NCBI RefSeq assembly: GCF_007859865.1
Contig: NZ_SJPI01000001.1
Location: 1,116,001-1,180,000 of the forward strand
DNA length: 64,000 nucleotides
Direction of reading: 5' to 3'
From: Rubripirellula amarantea
GTDB taxonomy: Bacteria > Planctomycetota > Planctomycetia > Pirellulales > Pirellulaceae
Shown here piece after piece: positions 19,401-25,971 of the stretch. The position numbers and the translations under genes are program-made. Each line of letters starts with the position of its first letter. The first letter of the stretch is position 1. Below the pieces are notes generated by a model. The model was not told the origin of the DNA. It did no database searches and saw only the letters and a program-made list of their open reading frames with translations.

Positions 19401-20504
19401 GATTTCTCGCCTGCTGCAACGGCAACGTTCACTTTGACGATCAACGTCGCGGCTGTGAACGATGCACCGAACGCTGTTAACGACACGGCTACTGCGTTCA
19501 CAGGTTCAACCACCAACATCAATGTCCTTGCTAACGACAATGCAGGTCCGGCCAACGAAAATCAAGCCTTGACGGTGGTCGCAGCCAGCTCATCCAACGG
19601 CACGGTAAACATCAACAACGATGGCACGTTGTCCTTCACACCTAGTTCTGGCTTCACCGGAACAGCAACGATCGACTACACCATCGAAGATTCAGGTGGA
19701 GCTCAAGATTCAGCAACGGTCAGTGTTACCGTTCAGGACTTTGTTCCAACGACGATTAGCGGTGCAATCTTCATCGACAACATCGATAATCTTGACGAAG
19801 TTCGCCAAGGTGGGCAGCCATCTCGAAATGGCATCAAGGATGACGTCGATGACGGCATCGGCGGCGTAGCGGTTCGACTGGTATCGAGTACCGGAACAAC
19901 GGTGGCAGCGGCCCGTACCAATTTGGATGGCGGTTACACGTTCACTAACGTAGCTCCGGGTAACTACACCGTTGTCTTCGATCTGCCTGATTCCGCGACT
20001 CCGGTTGGCAGCACGACGGTAGCCTTGGTTGTGAATCCTAACGGCAGCCAAACCAACCCATCGCAAACCCAGAACCTGACTTTGTCGGGAACCACGGGAA
20101 CCGGAACCGAAACGCTAAGCATCTTGGCGTCTAGCTACTTGCGAGCCAACCGCGACATCGCTGGCATGTCCAACGGCGGACGCGAAGGCGGCATGGTGGC
20201 GTTTGGACCAAACGGCGTTCAGTCCATGTTCATTGCCGGCGAAGGATTCGACGATGTGGTCTTCGGCGAATTGTTGGTCAACAGCCGCCAAGACACCGCA
20301 TTGCTAGTGATTGTTCGTGAAGGTGCGACATCACCAGAGGTTGCGTCGATTGGCGAAGACAACTTTGTCATGTCCGCCAACGGTGGTGGTGCTCGGTTCT
20401 TCGGTGGCATGGACGACTTTGACTTTGTGTCGGTCGATTCACCACTGTCGAGCGAGTTTGCTGGTTATCAAGCGGCTGTCGACCGCGCTCTTGCTGAGCT
20501 GTAA
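16422..20504 (+). CDS. Secreted cadherin-like repeat protein with N-terminal dockerin and C-terminal SdrD-B domain
   Basis: This 1,360-residue protein starts at ATG 16422. The basic N-terminus is followed by the motif ETLEKRELLAGD, the same export-type signature as in the preceding gene. A dockerin pair comes unusually early, at about residues 47-127 (DVNDDGQITSRDALAIIN and DVNADFNVTASDALSVIN). About seven tandem Ig/cadherin-like modules of roughly 90-100 residues fill residues 448-1105, several opening with VNDAPVAVND-type linkers and containing TYTP strands. An SdrD-B-like beta-sandwich starts near residue 1107 (TISGAIFIDN, then GGVAVRLVSS). The last 130 residues are a separate compact C-terminal region that I do not recognise. 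The family suggests a calcium-stabilised adhesive surface rod. It ends the three-gene surface block and is followed by a strong terminator. Confidence 0.9.
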   Translation: MKNLRQLVRQSGLLSSGKRRRRNEKSRPSTRPLGSETLEKRELLAGDALAPQHNYWNSYDVNDDGQITSRDALAIINKMSRLSSEGEAASASVDPDAPRMFYDVNADFNVTASDALSVINAIDRGEEVGELIELQLRALSDPTDIDSQITTVAVGETFHLEVSYDDLRLFNDRLGAFQLFTDIAVSQPNVLVPVLNETQRIIIGEELTQSPFPTSITVGREGTTQTVDSAFNDFASSPTDEIKRVLREFGLTDSQFEVSTLSFDNNDLGFEIFYVGDEFGNVDVPDLTIEVNENGGAEVPTQFIEFAPFEADGTTPNSDAVRFNINAFSRTFNDNEEFYSLQNAGAFSLTDGFTGVGGLGPIPGQGGGIPQLTDDGSFIEPFDAFSIPVRLIAPVTNLVISVNPGEDPEATLLYGRDDAVPQDLVLIDGDASVTISTTVVGTDIDAANVALPVTEDVAATVDLANSITNGPAETITIQQAASPRGTATLNGSVLTYTPNANVSGTEAITYTVTRAGVTDTATINVTITAVNDAPVAVNDSFTTGVNTPLTISASELLANDTDVDNTAAELSVTAVGTASSGTVALNGTTITYTPTATFEGDATFTYTLSDGTATATGTVTVSVGDVVSAPEVTDGTLTLNEDVQRTIDLSTLVTGGGTVDTFTIPTDAANGSSVINGSILTFTPDADFFGSDSIVFRAANSGGAARGTIAVTVRSVNDAPVATDDAVNATQNEARTIAISALLSNDSPGAENETDTLSITSVSTTTTGASVEISGANVIYTPPTDFIGADSFTYTLSDGSALTDTGTVSVNVREVALEAPIAGNTTLTVQSGSSGTVDLASLLTGGPADTLAVSSNPNNGTASITGTTLTYTPNAGFTGTDTIVYRASNDAGSDPGTISVTVTAVGVVNNPPSSPNVSVNATEDTAVTFTAATLLANATPGTGEGSTQTVSIASVASPGSAGGTATRTSSGGIRYTPAANFNGTETFTVTITDDFSPAATATFTLTINVAAVNDAPNAVNDTATAFTGSTTNINVLANDNAGPANENQALTVVAASSSNGTVNINNDGTLSFTPSSGFTGTATIDYTIEDSGGAQDSATVSVTVQDFVPTTISGAIFIDNIDNLDEVRQGGQPSRNGIKDDVDDGIGGVAVRLVSSTGTTVAAARTNLDGGYTFTNVAPGNYTVVFDLPDSATPVGSTTVALVVNPNGSQTNPSQTQNLTLSGTTGTGTETLSILASSYLRANRDIAGMSNGGREGGMVAFGPNGVQSMFIAGEGFDDVVFGELLVNSRQDTALLVIVREGATSPEVASIGEDNFVMSANGGGARFFGGMDDFDFVSVDSPLSSEFAGYQAAVDRALAEL

Positions 20505-20530
20505 GCCTGGCCGCATGCTGTAGACTCTTG

Positions 20531-20570
20531 AACGCCCTGGTCGCTACGGTGACCAGGGCGTTTATTTTTT
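20531..20570 (+). terminator. Intrinsic terminator after the cadherin-like gene
   Basis: A perfect 12-bp stem (AACGCCCTGGTC pairing with GACCAGGGCGTT) with an 8-base loop is followed directly by a T-rich tract at 20562-20570. It lies 27 bases after the stop codon and closes the surface-protein block. Confidence 0.92.
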
Positions 20571-20602
20571 GGTCCACAGCATTTCACTTTGGCTAGCCCG
20601 CC

Positions 20603-22069
20603 ATGACTCTGGCACTGATCGCCACCGCCGTCCTGTTGCTTTTTGCACTCGCATTGCATTCAACCTTTGCGATCTTTCGTTGGCTCTACCTGCCCATTTC
20701 GGTGACAGCGGGTTTCATTGGTTTAGTACTCGTGCTAACAGCATCTAGTGAGGTGCTTGATTCCCTATTGCCGGGTCACGATCTGACGGCTGTCTTGCGA
20801 TCGGTTACCGGACATTGGCGATCCTGGCCCGGCACGCTCATTGCAATCGTATTTGCTGGGATGTTACTGGAGCGGCCCTCATCATCAGCCGCTGACTCGT
20901 TGCGGCGTGCCGGACGGGAAGGCTTGATGGTTTGGATCATTGTGCTCGGTCAAACCGCCATCGGATTGGCTTTGACCTTGCTTTGGATCCAACCTCGAAC
21001 GGGTGTTCCCGACGCGTTTGGAATGCTGATAGAAACTGGCTTCGCTGGCGGACACGGTACCGCCGCCGCGATGGGGCAAGTTTTTGAAAGCGAGATGAGC
21101 TTTCTGAGCGGTGGCCGAGACTTGGGCGTCACCATGGCGACTATCGGTTTGGTTTACGGTGTGATCTCGGGTGTCGTCTGGGTCAACCTTGGTATTCGAC
21201 GTGGATGGACGCGGCCGAAAAACTCAAGCGACCAACAGGACGTTGACGCGATCGCAGGTGACGAAACTGCTAACGATACGAATCTCGAACAATTGCCTTC
21301 TAGTCGTGGCCCTGCGATCGAACCCTTGTTATTGCAAATGATTTGGCTGACGATAGCGTTTGCAATCGGATGGCTACTACAGGCAAGTGTGGGTGAATTG
21401 GCGGAGTGGATCGAAACGGCATTCAATCCGGCCAGCAGCGTTGCTAGTGAAGTCGGTGAAGCCAAGCTACACCAGAAAATCCAATTGTCCGAGATTGTTA
21501 ATAGCTTCCCATTGTTCATCTACACCCTGCTTGGCGGTTGGATCGTTCGCTGGGCACTGTCTGTTCTGGGCATTAGCCATTGGATCGATGGCCCCATGAT
21601 TAGTCGAATTTGCTCCATGGCCATGGACATATTGGTCGTGGCTGCCATTGCATCGCTGGACATCTCAATTGTGAGCGGACAATTCGAAAGCTTGCTGGTA
21701 CTGGTTATCGGCGGCTCCTTGTGGACCGCGTTCTGCCTGCTTGTCCTCTCCCGACAAATCCTTCCAAGGGAACATTGGTTTGAGCTTGGACTAATTAACT
21801 ATGGAATGTCGACGGGGACAACTGCAACAGGTTTCGTGCTGCTACGGATGATTGATCCGAAACTTGAGTCGGGTGCAGCGGAAGATTACGCGCTCGCGGC
21901 GCCCCTGTCTTCGCCGTTCATAGGCGGCGGTATGATTACGATTGGATTACCAATTCTAATTTTGGGTAAGGTGCCGCTAGCGATTGTCGTCCTTTCGCTC
22001 ATCGCGATCGTACTGTTGCTAATCGTGGCAGCTCGGATGATCGCGACGAAACACAATCGGTCAGGATGA
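20603..22069 (+). CDS. GltS-family sodium/glutamate symporter-like permease
   Basis: A 488-residue integral membrane protein with about ten to twelve hydrophobic segments. The ESS/GltS signature is present in both halves: GGHGTAAAMG near residue 148 and a second GTTATG re-entrant-like motif near residue 407, matching the inverted-repeat fold of Na+-coupled glutamate carriers. It is longer than the roughly 400-residue E. coli GltS, mainly because of a hydrophilic loop at about residues 200-240. The start is ATG 20603, 33 bases after the upstream terminator, so it probably has its own promoter within or near that short gap. The substrate is likely glutamate or a related anion; family assignment is good, substrate unproven. 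Confidence 0.85.
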   Translation: MTLALIATAVLLLFALALHSTFAIFRWLYLPISVTAGFIGLVLVLTASSEVLDSLLPGHDLTAVLRSVTGHWRSWPGTLIAIVFAGMLLERPSSSAADSLRRAGREGLMVWIIVLGQTAIGLALTLLWIQPRTGVPDAFGMLIETGFAGGHGTAAAMGQVFESEMSFLSGGRDLGVTMATIGLVYGVISGVVWVNLGIRRGWTRPKNSSDQQDVDAIAGDETANDTNLEQLPSSRGPAIEPLLLQMIWLTIAFAIGWLLQASVGELAEWIETAFNPASSVASEVGEAKLHQKIQLSEIVNSFPLFIYTLLGGWIVRWALSVLGISHWIDGPMISRICSMAMDILVVAAIASLDISIVSGQFESLLVLVIGGSLWTAFCLLVLSRQILPREHWFELGLINYGMSTGTTATGFVLLRMIDPKLESGAAEDYALAAPLSSPFIGGGMITIGLPILILGKVPLAIVVLSLIAIVLLLIVAARMIATKHNRSG

Positions 22070-22160
22070 ATTGAATACTTTAGCCGCGAACTCATCTGGT
22101 TTTTCGCGATTAACTTTAGCTCGCTCAGTGGACGTTCGCGAACTTCCTATACCAGGTTCC

Positions 22161-22592
22161 TTAGAGAGAACGAGCAAACTTAGCCAGTTCAGTAACCTCG
22201 GTCTGCAGGTTGTGAGGCGGAACATAGAGTTGAAACAAATGTTCGAGCTTGTACTCAATGCGGCATACAACGCCAAAGTGAGAGGGAACCGCCTTTACGT
22301 TGATTCGCTGCGTAATCTCCCGCTCATTGCTGGACACAAATCGCCACCATCCAGTTGTTGCTCGGGTAAACGTCAGCGCATCCGCAGAACTGAAAACATG
22401 AGTGGCTTTGTTGCCCTCGAAAAACCGAATGACACGGTCGAACAATCGCGATGTTGTTAACTGACAGGCGAACTGATAGACCTGAAGTGTGCTACCGAAC
22501 CCAGCGATGTCCCGCCTGACCACTTGAACTATCGTTTCAGCGAGTTCTACCGACTCGCTCGACGGTGCCAGGTAGGGATTGAGCGGCAACAT
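22161..22592 (-). CDS. Small hypothetical protein with planctomycete NPYxxP-type start
   Basis: About 143 residues, starting at ATG 22592 (MLPLNPYLAPS). The frame extends upstream only to a TTG, so the internal ATG is preferred. The NPYxxP opening is common in small Pirellulaceae proteins of unknown function. The body is mixed alpha/beta and soluble (ETIVQVVRRDIAGFG, then ATTGWWRFVSSNEREITQ and GVVCRIEYKLEHLFQLY) with no membrane helix. It converges on the symporter gene with a gap of about 90 bases. No family is recognised and no function is proposed. The opposite strand also has an open frame here, but its protein lacks any recognisable feature. Confidence 0.6.
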   Translation of the reverse strand: MLPLNPYLAPSSESVELAETIVQVVRRDIAGFGSTLQVYQFACQLTTSRLFDRVIRFFEGNKATHVFSSADALTFTRATTGWWRFVSSNEREITQRINVKAVPSHFGVVCRIEYKLEHLFQLYVPPHNLQTEVTELAKFARSL

Positions 22593-22741
22593 AATTCGAA
22601 TCTCGCGATGAATGACAGCGTCGTGTTTGGGCCGTCGTAGCCCAGCGGTTGGCAATCTTGACGCAGCGGCGCCTTGCTCTACTGTAACTCCGTGGCCTTA
22701 TTGCGCCCATTTTTTCCGCTGCCCTTATCCCCCCATCACCG

Positions 22742-23218
22742 ATGCACCGCATTCGTCTTCGCTATCCGTGGACCAAAGAGCTGAGATCCGAACGAGCAGC
22801 CGACCAGCCGTTGGGCGATCCGCGAAATCCCGACGATTCGCCGGCACCTCTCGATTCCCACAGCAAAGTTAATTCGCAAGCCGTCGTGGGTCCGCAAATG
22901 GTTCACGTGCCAGAACCTGACTCGCAATCGCTTGGCGAGTTCGTCTACACTCGCAAATTCAATCGTCCCACAGGTCTGGACGACGCTACACGAATTTTTC
23001 TTTCCATCGCTGGTTGGCAAGGAAAGTTACTTGTCGTGGCCGTCAATCAGTCGCCGCTAAAGGTCGAGTCGTCAGCGATGGGTGATCGCCTAAGGATTCC
23101 ACTCGAAACCAGCTTGCAAGCCCACAACGAGTTGCGAATTGTGCTTGCCCCCGATGGTTCCAAGCCTGCTCGACTCAGTGGCGAAGTCCAACTAGAGATT
23201 GAAGACGGTCTTCGTTGA
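22742..23218 (+). CDS. Free-standing jelly-roll (GH2 sugar-binding-like) domain protein
   Basis: 158 residues from ATG 22742, with no signal peptide. The N-terminal third is polar and Pro-rich. From about residue 65 the pattern YTRKFNRPTGLDDATRIFL, GWQGKLLVVAVNQSPL, IPLETSLQAHNELRIVL resembles the galactose-binding-like jelly roll at the N-terminus of GH2 beta-galactosidases (a beta strand, a VN turn, then an L-x5-N-x-L edge). No catalytic domain follows, so the protein is a lone binding-type domain. It lies on the same strand as the SDR gene 127 bases downstream. The fold assignment rests on pattern only; ligand unknown. Confidence 0.65.
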   Translation: MHRIRLRYPWTKELRSERAADQPLGDPRNPDDSPAPLDSHSKVNSQAVVGPQMVHVPEPDSQSLGEFVYTRKFNRPTGLDDATRIFLSIAGWQGKLLVVAVNQSPLKVESSAMGDRLRIPLETSLQAHNELRIVLAPDGSKPARLSGEVQLEIEDGLR

Positions 23219-23345
23219 TCATAAAGAGCAAACCGACCGTTGCCAGAATTAGCGACGGCGAATTTCGTTACACTGCCCTTCCCTGCTCTGCATCAACGCC
23301 GTCTGGCTGACATCCCGTTTTCGCTATTCTTCGATTGAAATCCTC

Positions 23346-24167
23346 ATGAGTCCATCGACTATTCCCGTCGCCTTGGTCACCGGCGGATCCGCGGGATTGG
23401 GTCGAGCGATTGCGATGCGATTGGTTGAAAAGGACTATCAAGTTTGGATCACTGGTCGAACCGAACGCACGTTGCGTCAAGCTGCGACCGAGCTATCGCT
23501 GGGTTCGCGGCGTCCGATTCAGTTCGCGGTGGCTGATGTCACACGACCACAAGATGTTGAGCAACTGATTTTGCGAATTGCAAAAGAAAGTCAAAGACTC
23601 GACGTGATCGTTAACTGCGTCGGCACCAGTGACCGAGGACTGATCGAAGGCTTAACGCCCGATCGAGTTCACGAATTGATCGATCAAAACGTGGTGTCTA
23701 CCTTAAACGTCTGCCAAGCGTCACTCGCACTGCTTGCAGAGTCTCAAGGAGTGATCGTCAACATTGGTTCGTTGGCATCAAAGGTCAGTCCCCGTTTTCT
23801 TGGTGGCTATTCCATTGCCAAGCACTCGCTCGCAGCGCTCACTTCTCAACTGCGTTTAGAACTCAAGCCTCAAGGCATTCACGTTGGATTGGTCAGTCCC
23901 GGTCCCATTCGCCGCGACGATGCGGGGAGCCGCTATAACGACCATGTCGAAGATGGCCTTCCCGACCAAGCAAAAAAACCAGGGGGCGGAACTCGCGTTT
24001 CCGGTCTACCGCCTGAGGTCGTCGTTGATGCCGTGATGAAGTGCATTGTAAAACGGTCACCCGACCTGATCCGACCGCGGTACTTGCGACCGCTGATTGC
24101 GATTGGACATCTATTTCCAAGATGCGGCGACTGGTTGCTAATGAAGTTCACGTCGTCAAAGTCGTAG
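23346..24167 (+). CDS. Short-chain dehydrogenase/reductase (SDR)
   Basis: 273 residues, the usual classical-SDR length. The Rossmann motif TGGSAGLG lies at residues 12-19 and the acidic DVT segment near 64-66. NCVGTSD at about residue 90 replaces the usual NNAG. The catalytic set is a Ser in GSLAS (142-145), Tyr155 and Lys159 (YSIAK), and Asn115 in the helix before it. SPGPIRRD after the sixth strand is the usual PG motif. It should act as an NAD(P)-dependent oxidoreductase on a small alcohol or ketone in the cytoplasm; the substrate cannot be read from sequence. The C-terminus (RPRYLRPLIAIGHLFPR) is basic and hydrophobic, as in membrane-associated SDRs. Confidence 0.88.
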   Translation: MSPSTIPVALVTGGSAGLGRAIAMRLVEKDYQVWITGRTERTLRQAATELSLGSRRPIQFAVADVTRPQDVEQLILRIAKESQRLDVIVNCVGTSDRGLIEGLTPDRVHELIDQNVVSTLNVCQASLALLAESQGVIVNIGSLASKVSPRFLGGYSIAKHSLAALTSQLRLELKPQGIHVGLVSPGPIRRDDAGSRYNDHVEDGLPDQAKKPGGGTRVSGLPPEVVVDAVMKCIVKRSPDLIRPRYLRPLIAIGHLFPRCGDWLLMKFTSSKS

Positions 24168-24468
24168 CTCTGCCATTATCGCGGTTGATCGAGACCAGTG
24201 AAACTCTTCGTGTTTTTGATTTAAGAGATCAGAAAACGGTTCGAAAAGGCAGTGAATTCCACTCTGAATACGGTTTTGCGAGAAAACCAACTTGTGTCGA
24301 AATAGCGTAGGCAGGGCCGTGTACGGTGAGTCTGCGTTTTGTAAGTTGTCGTTTCGAACCATCGACTCAGAATGTTCTGCACCCTCCCTCCCCGCTTGCT
24401 TGGCGCGTGGAAGGCCACGATACTGAGTCCTCGAAAACCCGTCCCCTTTTGACATAGAAACGCCTACC
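24168..24468. other. Intergenic region upstream of xylose isomerase
   Basis: About 300 bases between the SDR gene and xylA. Short open frames here have no recognisable content. I see no clear hairpin terminator and no convincing -35/-10 pair; the xylA promoter presumably lies here. Confidence 0.5.
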
Positions 24469-25788
24469 ATGACTGCTTTTCCTGACGTCCCAACCATCGA
24501 GTACGAAGGTCCTCAAAGCGATAATCCTCTCGCCTTTCGTTGGTATAACCCGGACGAAATGATCGAAGGCAAGTCGATGAAGGATCACTTGCGATTCTCG
24601 ATCGTGTACTGGCACACGTTCCGTGGCACCGGGGCTGACCCGTTTGGTCCGGGCACCGCGGTTCGTCCGTGGGACGATGGAACTGATACGGTGGAAAATG
24701 CACAAAACCGTGCACGCGTGGCGTTTGAATTATTTGAAAAGCTGCAAGCTCCTTACTACGCGTTCCATGATCGCGACGTGGCTCCCGAAGGCGAATCACT
24801 TTCAGAGACAAACAAGATCTTTGATGCAGTCGCGGACGTCCTTGAAGAGGAACAAAAGCGAAGCGGCATAAAGTTGCTTTGGGGCACCGCCAACATGTTT
24901 AGCAATCCTCGCTTCATGCATGGTGCTGCGACGACCTGCAATGCAGACGTGTTTGCATATGCTGCTGCTCAAGTGAAGAAGGCGATGGAAGTCACCAAAC
25001 GCCTGGGCGGTGAAAATTACGTGTTCTGGGGCGGTCGCGAAGGCTATCAAAACCTCTACAACACGGATATGAAACGAGAACTAGACCACCTCGGTAAGTT
25101 CTTCCATATGGCAGTGGACTATGCAAAGCAGATCGGTTTCGACGGACAATTTTTGATCGAGCCTAAGCCGAAGGAACCGACCAAGCACCAGTACGACAGT
25201 GACGCGGCGGCGTGCATGAACTTCTTGCGAGCTTATGGCTTGGAAGATCACTTCAAGCTGAATCTGGAGACCAACCACGCAACGCTGGCTGGGCACACGA
25301 TGATGCACGAAATTGATTACGCCGGTATGCAAGGTGCCTTGGGAAGTATTGATGCCAACACTGGCGACATGCTGCTGGGTTGGGACACCGATCAATTCGG
25401 AACCGACTACTACCTGACCACGCAGACGATGTATTACATCTTGAAGCACGGTGGATTAGGTAGCGGCGGTGTGAACTTCGACGCGAAGGTTCGCCGTGAA
25501 TCCTTCGAACCTGTTGATTTGTTTTATGCCCATATTGGAAGCATGGATGCCTACGCCAAGGGCCTGAAGATTGCTGCGGCAATTCGAGCTGACCGAGCGA
25601 TCGAAGACTTCATCGCGGCTCGTTATGCGAGTTTCGGCGAAGGCATCGGTGCCAAAATCGAATCGGGCAGCGTTGGCTTCGCAGAACTCGAGGCCTACAT
25701 GCTTGAGAAAGGCGATTCCGCTCCGAACGCGAGCGGTCGCCAAGAACTGCTTGAAAACGTGGTCAATAAGTACATTGATCGCGTTTAG
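24469..25788 (+). CDS. xylA: Xylose isomerase
   Basis: A 439-residue class II xylose isomerase that interconverts D-xylose and D-xylulose in the cytoplasm using two divalent metal ions. Family hallmarks are easy to see: [10 protein letters not shown] near residue 46, the catalytic-His segment [15 protein letters not shown] near 95, WGGREGY near 188, the metal-binding Glu in [16 protein letters not shown] near 232, [15 protein letters not shown] near 265, DTDQFGTD near 308 and [13 protein letters not shown] near 335. The start at ATG 24469 places [12 protein letters not shown] at the N-terminus, as usual. No xylulokinase or xylose transporter is in the window, so the gene stands alone. Assignment is secure. 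Confidence 0.98.
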   Translation: MTAFPDVPTIEYEGPQSDNPLAFRWYNPDEMIEGKSMKDHLRFSIVYWHTFRGTGADPFGPGTAVRPWDDGTDTVENAQNRARVAFELFEKLQAPYYAFHDRDVAPEGESLSETNKIFDAVADVLEEEQKRSGIKLLWGTANMFSNPRFMHGAATTCNADVFAYAAAQVKKAMEVTKRLGGENYVFWGGREGYQNLYNTDMKRELDHLGKFFHMAVDYAKQIGFDGQFLIEPKPKEPTKHQYDSDAAACMNFLRAYGLEDHFKLNLETNHATLAGHTMMHEIDYAGMQGALGSIDANTGDMLLGWDTDQFGTDYYLTTQTMYYILKHGGLGSGGVNFDAKVRRESFEPVDLFYAHIGSMDAYAKGLKIAAAIRADRAIEDFIAARYASFGEGIGAKIESGSVGFAELEAYMLEKGDSAPNASGRQELLENVVNKYIDRV

Positions 25789-25807
25789 CATTCGTTGACA
25801 AACATGG

Positions 25808-25866
25808 CATCACGACGGCACCCACCGTCGTGATGATGACGAAGCACGGTGGGGAACCACCGTGCT
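25808..25866. terminator. Two tandem hairpins between convergent xylA and toroid gene
   Basis: The first hairpin is a perfect 11-bp stem at 25808-25818/25825-25835 with a 6-base loop. The second is a perfect 10-bp stem at 25843-25852/25857-25866 with a GGAA tetraloop, followed by GGTTTCTT. Neither has a strong T-run, but their placement 20-80 bases after xylA and before the end of the minus-strand operon fits a two-way transcription barrier. Confidence 0.6.
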
Positions 25867-25884
25867 GGTTTCTTGCCGGCTCCC

Positions 25885-25914
25885 AATGCTCGGCCACTTA
25901 ATGCTCGGCCACTT
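25885..25914 (+). repeat. 15-bp tandem duplication in intergenic spacer
   Basis: Two perfect copies of AATGCTCGGCCACTT sit at 25885-25899 and 25900-25914, with a degenerate partial third copy after them, between the hairpins and the end of the minus-strand operon. Confidence 0.85.
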
Positions 25915-25971
25915 GATGCTTAGCAGTTGCTGGCTATTTACGTCACACCAGTTCATCGCTGGGCGAATCAC

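Noticed and set aside
22071-22460. A 129-codon plus-strand frame after the symporter gene.
   Set aside because: It lies opposite the small NPYxxP-type gene, which has a better planctomycete-like start; only one strand is likely to be coding.
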